Positions 36,369-47,339 of a stretch of 64,000 bases of DNA are shown piece by piece. Source of the stretch: Calamus simplicifolius (lineage: Eukaryota; Streptophyta; Magnoliopsida; Arecales; Arecaceae); assembly GCA_900491605.1 (NCBI GenBank), contig UESW01001504.1, positions 675,951 through 739,950 on the forward strand. Direction: 5' to 3'. A program made the translations under genes and the position numbers. The notes under the pieces were generated by a model. That model did no database searches. It worked only from the letters and a program-made list of their open reading frames with translations, and was not told the origin of the DNA. Each line of letters starts with the position of its first letter. Positions within the stretch are counted from its first letter, which is position 1.

Positions 36369-38279
36369 AAAGCCCTGGTCCAACCAGGCATAAAGCCCAG
36401 TATACCACTGGCAGAGCGATGTACCATCGGCTCTCAACAACTAAAGCCCGAATCAGGTCGGCACATAAAGCCCTGGGCTAGCTAGGCATAAAGCCCAGTT
36501 TACCACTGGCAGAGCAATGTACCATCGGCTCTCAACAACTAAAGCTCGACCTTGGTCGGCACAGAAAGCCCTGGGCCAGCCAGGCATAAAGCCCAGTGTA
36601 CCACTGGCAGAGCGATGTACCATCGGCTCTCAACAACTAAAGCCCGACCCCGGTCGACACAGAAAGCCCTGGGCCAGCCAGTCATAAAGCCCAGTGTACC
36701 ACTGACAGAGCGATGTACCATCGGCTCTCAAAAACTAAAGCCCGACCCTGGTCGGCACAGAAAGCCCTGGGCCAGCCAAGCATAAATCCCAGTGTACCAC
36801 TGGCAGAGCGATGTACCATCGGCTCTCAACAACTAAAGCTCGACCTCGGTTGGCACAGAAAGCCCTAGGCCAGCTAGGCATAAAGCCCAGTGTACCACTC
36901 GCAGAGCGATGTACCATCGGCTCTCAACAACTAAAGCTCGACCCCGATCGGCACAGAAAGCCCTAGGCTAGCTAGGCATAAAGCCTAGTGTACCACTGGT
37001 AGAGCGATGTACCATCGGCTCTCGATAACTAAAGCCCGACCCCGGTCGGCACAGAAAGCCCTAGGCCAGCCAGGCATAAAGCTCAGTGTACCACTGGCAG
37101 AGCGATGTACCATCGGCTCTCAACAACTAAAGCCCGACCCCGGTTAGCATAGAAAGCCCTGGGCTAGCCAGGCATAAAGCCCAGTGTACCACTGGCAGAG
37201 CGATGTACCATCGTCTCTCAACAACTAAAGCCCGACCCCGGTCGGCACAGAAAGCCCTAGGCCAGCCAGGCATAAAGCCCAATGTACCACTGGCAAGCGA
37301 TGTACCATCGGCTCTCAACAACTAAAGCCCAACCCCGGTCGGCACAGAAAGCCCTGGGCCAGCCAGGCATAAAGCCCAGTGTACCACTGGCAGAGCAATG
37401 TACCATCGGCTCTCAACAACTAAAGCCCGACCCCGGTCAGCACAGAAAGCCCTAGGCCAGCCAGGTATAAAGCCCAGTGTACCACTGGCAGAGCGATGTA
37501 CCATCGACTCTCAACAACTAAAGCCCGACCCCGATCGGCACAGAAAGCCCTGGGCCAACCTGGCATAATGCCCAGTGGACCACTGGTAGAGTGATGTACC
37601 ATCGGCTCTCAACAGCTAAAGCCCGACCCCGGTCGGCACAGAAAGTCCTGGGCCAGCCAGGCACAAAGCCCAGTGCACCACTGGCAGAGCGATGTACCAT
37701 CGTCTCTCAACAACTAAAGCCCGACCCTGGTCGGCACATAAAGCCCTTGGCCAGCAAGGCATAAATCCAGTGTACCACTGGCAGAGCGATGTACCATCGG
37801 CTCTCAACAACTAAAGCCGACCCTGGTCGGCACAGAAAGCCCTGGGCCAGCCAGGCATAAAGCCCAGTGTATCACTGGCAGAGCAATGTTCCATTGGCTC
37901 TCAACAACTAAAGCCCGACCCGGCACAGAAAGCCCTGGGCTAGCCAGGCATAAAGCCTAGTGTACCACTGGCAGAGCGATGTACCATCGGCTCTCAACAA
38001 CTAAAGCCCAACCCCGGTCGGCATAGAAAGCCCTAGGCCAGCCAGGCATAAAGCCCAGTGTACCACTGGCAGAGCGATGTACCATTGGCTCTCAACAACT
38101 AAAGCCCGATCCCGGTCGGCACCGAAAGCCCTGGGCCAGCCATGCATAAAGCCTAGTGTACCACTGGCAGAGCGATGTACCATCAGCTCTCAATAGCTAA
38201 AGCCTGATTCCGGTCGGCATAAAAAGCCCTGGGCTAGCCAGGCACAAAGCCCAGTGCACCACTAGCAGAGCGATGTGCA
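36369..38279 (+). repeat. 98-bp tandem array inside the Tat element (about 19 copies)
   Basis: About 1.9 kb of head-to-tail 98-bp units containing GGCATAAAGCCCAGTGTACC, CATCGGCTCTCAACAACTAA and CCGACCCCGGTCGG. Each unit carries three inverted repeats: CAGTG-TAC-CACTG, GATG-TAC-CATC and CCGACC-CC-GGTCGG. Units differ by point changes; a few are short. The array lies between integrase and the antisense gene. Confidence 0.95.
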
Positions 38280-38600
38280 AGCAGCCCAGGAAGCCCGAGT
38301 CTATCTTAGCCTTCCGAGTCCAATGCTCCGTTGGTCACCGGGAGTCCAGATTCCTTGACCCTAGGATTCGGTCCTACATGGCTAAGTCGAGGTTATTCGA
38401 GAATGAATTAAAGGTTACTCCTCAGTATCGACGAAGCCCTTAAGGGTCCCATGTCGGCAGCCAAAGGACTTGGGGTAAAAGTTACAATTGGATAAAGACA
38501 AATTTCATTGAAGGAAAAAGTGTACTTCAGTAACTCAAAAGTGCTTACAGAACGCCGACCAAGTCGGACTTGCAAATATAAAAAAAGTACAACATGAAGC

Positions 38601-40910
38601 TCACGTATCAGTAGGTGCATGCTCGTCGTTAGATGAGCCAACCTCGGAGAGACGCTCCGGCTCGACTTCAAGGGCCTGTTGAAAGTCCAAGTCTCGGGCG
38701 ACCTTTTCCTTTCCACGCTGGAACCCTTGAAGATACGCTTCCGTCGAAGCTTCGGCCAGCTCGTCCATGAAGTGCTCGGACACCCGAAACTCTTCAATAA
38801 CCCGGTCAACCCTGGCTTCGATAGCTGCCTCTACCTCAGCAGCTTGAGCTTCCCTCTCTGCGGTCAGAGATGCCACCGCTGCCCTCTCAGCCTCTAGGGC
38901 GCAATTCCTCTCCTACTTAGCTTTCTTTGCCCTTTCCTCGGCCTCCGTCGCCCTCTCCTCGGGCTTCCTTGCCTTTTCCTCGGCCTCACCCACTGATTCT
39001 CGGCCACCTGGATGGTCACGGTCAACTCTGAGATGTGCAGGTCCCTGGCCGCAATAGCGCTGTTGGCCTCCATCAGCTGGCTAAGAGCTGCCCGCAAGCA
39101 ATTGGACTCAACTTTTGCCTGGCTCTCTGCTGCCTTTATCTCATCAGCTCGGGCAGTCCTGGCCGATTCCAAGGCCCTTTCGGTTGCCTCCGCTCGAGCG
39201 CGAGCCTCCTCGGCCTCCTTCTGGGCCTCTTGCATGAGGGTCTTTCCCCCATGGATGACCTCCCTTGTAGCTTTCAAGGTGTTCGCAATCTGCATGTAGG
39301 CCTTATGTCAGAAAGAGAGAGGAAGAATAAAGGGGAAATCTAAAAGCAGGAGCTGCGAGTCTACTTACTTTGACCAGAGTTGTGTAGGACTCTCAGAAGA
39401 ACGTAGCCGCCTTCAAATGGCTAAGCTCTTCCTGGACCTCAGGCACTAGGATTGATGAGATGAGCCGCTCCGCCCAGCGCCCATCATCCAGAATAGATTC
39501 CCGAGACAGCCTCGGCCTGGCTCCACCTCCTCCAATGGCTTCGGCGGTTTTGGACCTGGCACATGGAGGGCTGCTTGCCGGTGTCTACTCCGGGGGCGGA
39601 CTTGCTGCCCCTGACGGTCCTTCCCCCCAGCTCCTTGCTACCTTGATGGGGACTGGTTCGCGGGGAGCGGGGGGCTCCTCCGCCATCGCCGGCTCCTCCG
39701 TGGCCAGCTCGTCCGCCATCGCCGGCTCCTCCGCGGTTGGCTCCTCAGTTGTTGCCCTCTCGGCCACAGCCCTCTCTGGCGGGGTGTCGGCCGTTAGATC
39801 AATCTCTGGGATGGCTGGAGGCTCTCGCAGAGCAGGAGGCTCAGGCACCCACGCTGTCGGGCGTTTCGGGGCTGGTGTTTGCTGCCCCTCACTCGGCCCC
39901 TCCAGGGCCCTCCTCTTGGCAGCGGCCTTCATGAGTCTGCAAGTTGGGACCTTCATAGCTGTAAACATCGGCTGGGGTCAATAAAAAAAAATGAATAAAA
40001 ATGAAGCAGGAAGATTTTGACCAAGTATGGGGGAGATTTACCACGGTGGGAGATGAGACCTGCCGACTGCAGGTTTTCCTCTGTTAGAAGCAGGTTGTAC
40101 CGAGGGATGTCGGTAGCCAACAGCCGCCCCAATGCTTCTTGTCTTCGGGATGGATAGTGGAATTCATGTTACCTCGAAGGTCGGGGTCCCCCACCGGGGC
40201 TTAACTTGGTCAAGATTGGCAAAGAAAAATCAAGATTTCCATCCCTTGATGGAGGTAAGAAGAAGAAGCTTAAGGACTCGGCCGGGTCGGGGCTGGAATA
40301 GCCACCAACCCTTCTGAGCTCGGAGGATGTAAAAAGAGCGAAAGAGAGAGACTCGAGGGTAACGTGGAGATGATGGCAGAGGACGACGAAGGCACTAATG
40401 ACCCGAAGGAGTTTGGGACCAACTGAGAAGGGGTCAAGGAGTAATAGTCAAGGAGGTTTACGAAAAAGGATGAAAGGGTAAGCGAAGGCCCACCCTCAGG
40501 GAAATTTCATAAATGGCCACCCGGCCTGGTCGAGATGAGATCACTCTATCATCGGGAGTCGGAGATAGAGCCCGATGTCCCGAGGATTTGGTAACGGGCC
40601 GGATGTTCGCCAAATCCTGACCTATCACCGTAGAGGCGACCCCTTTTGGGGATTCCGCCCACACCCTCGAGGAGATGCCGGCCTCCGCATGGCATCCCCT
40701 CGATGGAGCCCTACCGGCCGCCACTGGGCGCCTCCCTACGGGAGCCTTCTCGGTGACCCACCGCCGAGCTAGAGGGACACGGTCCTCCAAATTAGAAGAC
40801 CATACAGGAGAAGGCGAAGGAGAAGGGGGAGAAGAAGGAGAAGCTCGAGGCCTCTCGGACGGAGAATGATCCTCCGAATCGTCCTCAGAGGTCCAAGATT
40901 GAGAACTCAT
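38601..40910 (-). pseudogene. Antisense extra gene of Tat element (Transposase_28-like, coiled coil), spliced
   Basis: Read on the minus strand from ATG at 40910 (MSSQSWTSEDDSEDHS). A Ser/Pro-rich N-terminus is followed by a domain like the putative gypsy-type transposon protein (Transposase_28), with LRVGLRLPFHPF near 40470 and LTPSQLVPN near 40420; frames shift here. Two canonical introns are visible: 40041-39972 (GTAAAT...CCCCAG) and 39368-39290 (GTAAGT...TGCAG). The middle part, 39968-39585, is rich in Pro, Glu and Ala. The C-terminal half (39289-38601) is a long probable coiled coil (EEARARAEATERALESARTA, then MASLTAEREAQAAEVEAAIE), ending at 38601. Frameshifts near 40400 and 38950 make this copy a pseudogene. 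Extra antisense ORFs before the 3' LTR are known in Tat elements; the function is unknown. Confidence 0.7.
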
Positions 40911-41470
40911 TGTCTGAAGAAGGAACAGAGAGGTCTAGAAGACACAAAGAGCTGACCTGGGAAAGAAAATGGTGTGCGCAGGCTCTCGGGTTGCAGGGAA
41001 GCTCAGGAGGCAGGGTTGCAGAGGAAGAAGACAATAAGGGCAGGAATAGTGTGGCCAAATTCAACCCCCGCCCAGTTTTATTCAGTTTCAAATTGTCCCG
41101 CCTTGTCTCATCTGCCACGTGGACTCCCGCAATAGGCTGGGCTACCTCAGTAACCGCTGGACGTATTATACAATCTGCTTCTCCAATGATGGGACGCCGC
41201 TGATGTTACCGTTATGATGGGCAATGATGGCGCGACTTTCCTCACAGACTTCGACAGATCAACCCTGCTTTGAGGACGATCGCCGCGGATCGGGTGGATG
41301 GTAGTGGCTACCCTTTCACATCCCCATGTCACCCGCATAAAGTCGTCACAATGCCCAAAAACACGTGTCCGGGGGCGGTTTGCAAAGGGCAAGGATCAGC
41401 CACTAGGGAGGTGACACCCCTTTCGCCTTGCTGGGGTGGGCCCACTCCGTCTCAGGGGTGAGGGGGCATC

Positions 41471-42826
41471 TGATATGGCTGATCTGACGCTATTAGAATA
41501 AATGGCAACGGCAACTGACGAAGCCCCCCTCGGCCTCAAGCCACAACCCCCGAGACCCCCTTGGTCTTGGGCTACATGAACAGTGCTTGGCCTCGAGTTC
41601 CACCCTCGGCCTCAAGCCACAGCCCCCGGGCCTTATGAACAGTATCTCAACCCCTGAGACCCCTCGGTCTCGGGCTACATGAACAGTGCTTGGCCTCGAG
41701 TTCCATCCTTGGCCTTAAGCCATAGCCCCCGGGCCTTATGAACAGTATCTCAACCCCCGAGACCCCTCGGTCTCGGGTTACATGAACAGTGCTTGGCCTC
41801 GAGTTCCACCCTCGGCCTTAAGCCACAGCCCCTGGGCCTTATGAACAATATCTCAACCCCGAGACCCCCTCGGTCTTGGGTTACATGAACAGTGCTTGGC
41901 CTAGAGTTCCACCCTCGGCCTCAAGCCACAGCCCCCGGGCCTTATGAACAGTATCTCAACCTACCAGACCCCCTCGGTCTCGGCTACATGAACTGTGGCC
42001 TCGAGTTCCACCCTCGGCCTCAAGCCATAGCCCCCAGGCCTTATGAACAGTATCTCAACCCCGAGACCCCCTCGGTCTTGGGCTACATGAACAGTGCTTG
42101 GCCTCGAGTTCCGCCCTCGGCCTCAAGCCACAGCCCCTGGCCTTATGAATAGTATCTCAACCCCCAAGACCCCCTTGGTCTCGGGCTACATAAACAGTGT
42201 CCGATGCATGATCCGGCCTGCTCGGGCTACCTGGCATGCCCACGTGATCCGCTGCACATCCTAGCAGGGATGGCCATACCTCATAACGGCGTATGGTCCA
42301 TCGTATGTTTGTCACTGTGCATGACCATACCCTGTTACAGCATACGGTTCACCACCTGCCCGCAACTGTGTGCGGTCACGTCGGCGATGGCGCGCACTAG
42401 GTATAACAACGGACTTCAGACACCTGTGAGGCCATACTAACAAGTGACGTAGGACACCTCCGACATGTACGGTGATAGTGCGATCTGTCGCTGTCAGCCT
42501 CATCTTTTGTCTGTTATGAACAGGGCACTTTGAAACCAGCAATCTTCTGGAATAGAAGGAGGTATCTTCGAACAGGTATAAAAGCATACTCTCCCGTTGT
42601 AAGTAAGGATCCAAGAACTCTGGTTTTTGTAGCTTCTTCCTTCTAGTTAAGCCCTAACTGTTTGGCTTCCTTTGGTTAGACAGTTCTTGTCTGTTCCCGA
42701 GTGACTAACTTGAGTGTCGGAGGGTCCCCACCGGAGCTTCCGGTCTCTGGGGACTTTTCTTGTAGGAGTCCGACGAGGAGGACGTCCGTTTCCTCGGCGC
42801 TTGAAGAAAGTGACTCGGCATCATCA
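41471..42826 (+). repeat. Tat 3' LTR (1356 bp, expanded)
   Basis: Same start and end as the 5' LTR, but about 505 bp longer because a ~100-bp repeat (with CTTGGCCTCGAGTTCCACC and CCCCCGGGCCTTATGAACAG) is present in about six tandem copies at 41515-42200. TATA box TATAAAAG at 42577-42584. Confidence 0.9.
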
Positions 42827-42831
42827 ATAAA

Positions 42832-44331
42832 ATATAATGAATGTTCCATATTTAGTTAGCATGGATATACACAAAAAAGAGAGTAAAATTAGAGTGTCAT
42901 ACCCATCGATCAAATAGAAATTAAACCAAGAGGACTAAATGAAGCAGTTTCGGATGCTTAATCTTCCTATGGGCTATTAAACAACAAGAATTACTAGACA
43001 CAATTAACTGCACTAGTAATGATGCAGATAAAGAGATAATGATAATCCATTTTTCTTAATTTGCATTTTTGAGCCTTCGCTGTGATCTTCTTAAGAGCCA
43101 ATGGACACGAACACAGAGACATGTCTCCTTACGCTTAAGACAATCCCCTGAACAAGAACATATACAAGTTGCTCTTTGGATGTTATCAAGTACCGAACTG
43201 CATTAAAAATTTGCAATACAAAAGTATCCAAATTTCAATCACTAACCAAAAGATTAGTTGTTCTTAGATGTAATCAAGTATGAGAGATAGGTAAAGAATA
43301 ATTAGTTCATATTGGATAGATCATTCAATAATTCATATAAAAAGATTCAAAATGGGACTATTGATCTCAAGGAACTCACATCCGGTGGATATTTTAATCT
43401 TTAAATAAACCATGTTAGTCAACAATTGAATAGATAAAAACCTTCTTCATGTAGCTTAGGTCTTAAAATTATCTCACAAACCTGCCCAACTAATCGTCGA
43501 TGCACAAGATTTATTCGTGACGTAGTTAATCCTCCAACTTTATGATTGAGGCATTTGAGAAATAATATTTAATAAACAATAATCTCGTCATGACATTACT
43601 TGCATCATTGAAACTGCTATCGGGCAAAATTTCAAGTATTCTAACTTTGGAGGGCAAGAGGTTAAATGTGAATGCAGCAGATGACATTAAACCTTCATGC
43701 AGTCCTTCAATCAACTACGAGTGGCATTAAGCCTGTGTTTGGATGGAGAGAAAAGTAGGAAGAAAAGAAAATTAGAAAAAAAAGGAAGAAAAAAAATGAA
43801 ATTTACCTTATTTGGTTGAAGAGAAAAGTAGGGAGGAAAGAAAACTAGAGAAAAAAATAAAAGAAAAAAGTATGGGCCCCCCTAAAAGTTTTCTCCGAAA
43901 TTGAAGAGATTTTCGAGAGAAAACTCAAGGGTGCTCTTTCATTTTTTTTTCATTCCGATATTGACCCTTCCAAATAAAAAACTGATGCATTTCTAATCAT
44001 TTGTAATAAGGGCATATTACCATTGTAAATTATCAACTTTTGTATGGCTCTGCTATGATGTTATGATGTTACGGAATGGCTATGCTATGATGTTACATTC
44101 TGATCGTGACGGCCATTAAAAGCGCTTCGCTATTATTTTAAAATTACTGTGCAGATGAAAATGCCCTTCCCTCCAGCCTACTTCTATCGCCATTTTTTCT
44201 TGGATTACATCTATGCAAAAAACTCTTTCTTCCCCCTCGCTCTGGCTTTCGGATTCTAAGGAATCAGTCCAAGGTTTGAGCAAGATCTTGAGCCCTCGCT
44301 CTGAGGAGTCCAGTCGGAAGAAAACTTCTTG
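42832..44331. other. Non-coding flank between Tat element and MULE copy 1
   Basis: AT-rich DNA without recognisable genes or kinase sequence. At 43733-43900 an A/G-rich stretch contains two ~70-bp spaced copies of GAGAGAAAAGTAGG-type sequence (43745 and 43820). The minus-strand ORF at 44376-44116 has no recognisable domain; its last ~45 bp overlap the region duplicated at 55796, so it may belong to the MULE left end. Confidence 0.45.
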
Positions 44332-44528
44332 AGGAAATGTCATCCGCAGCAGGAAGTAAAAAGTCCTTCTTCTCACTTCTTTGTAAAGCTCCTTTATTAC
44401 ACCAACTATTTTTTGTCGTTAGAGGAGTTAATGTGTGACCAAACCGTTTAATGCGCGGGTAACTTCTTTAGACCAAAATAGTTATGACATTCCAGGAGTA
44501 ACTATTTAGAGTTTACTATTTTGTAGCA

Positions 44529-45530
44529 AATGTCATACTCTTTAATAGGATGTTATATCTTATGAACTGGGGTGTCAGAGTGTTTTGGCCTATATTTTCT
44601 ATTATTTCCTGTCCAGATAGCTCTAGTATCGTCATAAAAGCTACGACACCCCAGATTTACTGTTAAGACACCGTAGTTACAAGCCTACGACACCCGTGCT
44701 TATAACTGACCATGGAGAGAGCATAGGAATGGATATCAAGAGAAGAGGGGGAGGGGCATTCTACAGAGGGCCAAGAGGAAGAGGGGAAGCGACTCCCCAG
44801 TTTAAACCTTAAGAGTCTCAGAACGGGTGTCGTCACCTTAAAGCTAGGATGTCATCAGATGAGAGCTGGGGTGTCGTCAGATGAGAGCTGGGGTGTCGTA
44901 AGAGCCTAAGTCGGGGATGTCGTCGGTCCTCGCCTTTTAACAGTCATGGAACGGGTGTCGTCGCCTTAAAGGTAGGGTGTTATCGTGCATGAGAGCTAGG
45001 GTGTCGTAAGAGCCTAAGTTGGGAATGTCGTCATCGCCGCCTTAACAGTCCCCGCACGGGTGTCGTCGCGCTAAGTTAGGGTGTCGTCGGATGAGAGCTG
45101 GGGTATCGTAACAGCCTAATTTGGGGATGTCACCGTCCCTGCCTTAACAATCCTCTCACGGGTGTCGTCGCCTTAAAGCTAGGTATCATCGCGCTAAAGC
45201 TGGGGTGTCGTAAGAGCCTAAGTCATCGGTCTCTGCCTTAACAGTCCCAGCACGGGTATCATTGCCTTAAAGCTAGGGTGTCGTCGTGCTAAAGCTGGGG
45301 TGTCGTAAGAGCCTAAGCCATCGGTCCTTGCCTTAACAGTCCCTGCACGGGTGTCATCGCCTTAAAGCTAGAGTGTCGTCGCCTTAAAGCTAGGGTGTCA
45401 TCGCTCTAAAGCTGGGGTATCATCAGATGAGAACTGGGGTGTCATTAATAGCTTGAGTCGAGGATGTCGTTGTTCGCAACACCCCAGTTGAAACCTTACG
45501 ACAACCCAGTTGAAACCTTAAGATACCCGT
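44529..45530. repeat. MULE copy 1 array A: ~22-bp GACACC/GGTGTC monomers
   Basis: Monomers start GACACC at 44648-44700 (CCAG type, GTAG type, CCCG type in order), turn to GGTGTCGT orientation at 44820-45460 with ~100-bp higher-order repeats (CCTTAAAGCTAGGGTGTCGT, CTAAAGCTGGGGTGTCGT), and turn again at 45478-45530. Spacing is mostly 22-24 bp, with longer steps at CCTTAACAGTCC. Confidence 0.85.
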
Positions 45531-45816
45531 TCACGCTTAGGAGAAAACTTTACCACATCCCAGGATGAAATCGGTCGAAAAATAGTGATGACATCCAAGC
45601 TCCCTTATCCTTCGGTCTCAACCGATGCTAACAGGACACTCCTCATGCTTCGGTGAGTCTGAGCAATATACCACACTCCGGCTGAAACTTATGAGTTCCA
45701 CTTATCTTAGGGACGCTACACCTTAGCCTCGTCAGATCACCAAAGATATCCCAGGAGGATGGTCCGTTTGGTAAGGCTCACATGATAAGAGCGAATGACA
45801 TCAAACACAAAAGTTA

Positions 45817-46328
45817 CTAAAATTTCTTTTTATTCATCACACAAAGAAAGACAAGAAGAAAAGAAAAGAAAAAAGTATAGGAGCCCTCACTGGGGCTTAT
45901 CATCTTTTCTGGGTGCTGCCGAGCTTTCCCCATACTGCGGGCTAACTCGGCGATCTGGCACTGAAGGGACGCTACTTGCGCCTCCAGCTGGCTATTGGCC
46001 AATGCAGGAGCTTGATCTCTCTCATTGAAATGGCCAGGTATTGCTCAGTCACCCTGTGGAGTTGCTCGTGGTTTGCGAGCGACGACGCAAAGACTTCCCC
46101 ATCGACGGTTACCGTGGTGCGGTTCCCATGGGGCCCACCACGGCCATTGACACCGCTGCTTGGCGGTTCAGTCGATCGCCCCTCGCCTCTAGAAGCCATC
46201 TCAGTATCCAAAAATTTTAGAAGATCAGCTGAAAAGGTGATTAACGATGGCATTCCCCCATCCATATTTAAGCTACTCCTAGCAGATGTTTCGATTACCC
46301 GAGCTATCAGCTTCGGCACCCCTATCAT
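45817..46328 (-). pseudogene. Small MULE-borne coiled-coil ORF, copy 1 (unknown function)
   Basis: Not recognised as any named family. On the minus strand, ATG at 46198 gives MASRGEGRSTEPPSSGVNGR; the frame is also open upstream from 46328. The middle reads VTVDGEVFASSLANHEQLHR. After a frameshift near 45995 the C-terminus continues MANSQLEAQVASLQCQIAEL, a probable short coiled coil. The copy at 57672-57340 is homologous with a different frameshift, and there the two halves around ANSQLEAQ join in one frame. It lies between arrays A and B and points away from the transposase, the layout of a second MULE gene (compare mudrB), but no homology to mudrB is claimed. Confidence 0.5.
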
Positions 46329-46439
46329 GGAAACTCGCCATGTGCCACCATCTCAGTGGGCACTCATAGGAAATGAATGGTTGCGCCCCCCTCGATGAGT
46401 TTCGAAGGGTGGGGAATAGAAGAAACCATTACTGAAGAG

Positions 46440-47285
46440 AGTGTCGGGAAGCCAAATACACGTTGGACGGATAAGCTTTACGACGTCCCAAGAGTCAACC
46501 AACCGAAAGTATGATGACACCAAAGTTATGTTCATCCAAAAAAAGATCTACGACGCTGCAGTTGAAATCTCACGACACCGTAGTACCAATGCTACGACAC
46601 CCATGCTTATAAATGACCACGGAGAGAATCCCGCGACACCCTAGGAGGAATTCGACCGAAAATCCTTCACGACACCCCAGTTGAAACCTCACGACACCCT
46701 TGGTATAAACTTATGACACCACTACGATAAATTTGAACTAGACGGGAATCTTGACATCACCCTAGTTGTCGTCGTGCCTTAACAGTCCCTGCATGGGTGT
46801 CGTCGCCTTAAAGCTAGGGTGTCATCGCTCTAAAGCTGGGGTGTCGTAAGAGCCTAAGTCATCGGTCCCCGCCTTAACAGTTCCCTCATGGGTGTCATTG
46901 CCTTAAAGCTAGGGTATTGTCGTGCTAAAGCTGGGTGTCGTAAGAGCCTAAGTCGTCGGTCCCCGCCTTAACAGTCCCGGCATGGGTGTCATCACCTTAA
47001 AGCTAGGGTATCATCACACTAAAGCTGGGGTGTCGTAAGAGCTTAAGTTGTCAGTCCTCGCCTTAACAGTCCCCGCACGGGTGTCGTTACCTTAAAGCTA
47101 GGGTGTCGTCGCTCTAAAGCTAGGGTGTCGTAAGAGCCTAAGTCGGAGATGTCGTCACCTTAAAGCTAGGGTGTCGTCCGATGAGAGCTGGGGTGTCGTA
47201 ACAGCCTAATTGTGTTGTCGTATTTCTTCAAGTGAGGTGTCGTATTTTTTTAACATTGGTGTCCTAATGCTTTGTCAGGATATAT
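46440..47285. repeat. MULE copy 1 array B
   Basis: A GACACC-oriented block (46480-46725) followed by a GGTGTCGT-oriented block (46795-47280). Monomers are again mostly 22-24 bp apart, for example CTTAAAGCTAGGGTGTCGTC. It ends about 60 bp before the transposase gene region. Confidence 0.85.
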
Positions 47286-47339
47286 GACAGCTAAATCAAT
47301 GGATATCATTGTTCATGACTGTGTACCTATATTTTCACA

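Larger units (their letters stand above)
29886..42826 (+). mobile_element. Tat-type Ty3/gypsy retrotransposon (12.9 kb)
   Basis: LTRs at 29886-30736 and 41471-42826 start TGATATGGCTGATCTGACG and end TCATCA, with the perfect target duplication ATAAA at 29881-29885 and 42827-42831. Between them, in order: gag, protease, RT, RNase H, a second archaeal-type RNase H, integrase, a 98-bp tandem array, an antisense gene, and a G-rich tract (41461-41466) before the 3' LTR. The double RNase H and the extra antisense ORF are features of the Tat lineage. Several stops and frameshifts mean this copy cannot make a full polyprotein. A candidate primer site starts just after the 5' LTR (ATTGGCGTGCCAAGAAGG). 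Confidence 0.92.

Noticed and set aside
36539..38183. Regular ~60-residue minus-strand ORFs (MVHRSASGTLGFMPGWPRAF type)
   Set aside because: They repeat with the 98-bp array and arise from its sequence; 98 is not a multiple of three, so frames close after about two units. No gene.
42832..44331. Kinase half of the LRR receptor gene beyond the Tat element
   Set aside because: No kinase motifs (glycine loop, HRD, DFG) in any frame; the region is AT-rich non-coding DNA.
44116..44376. 86-residue minus-strand ORF next to MULE copy 1
   Set aside because: No recognisable domain, and only its first part is shared with copy 2. It may be the MULE end or chance.
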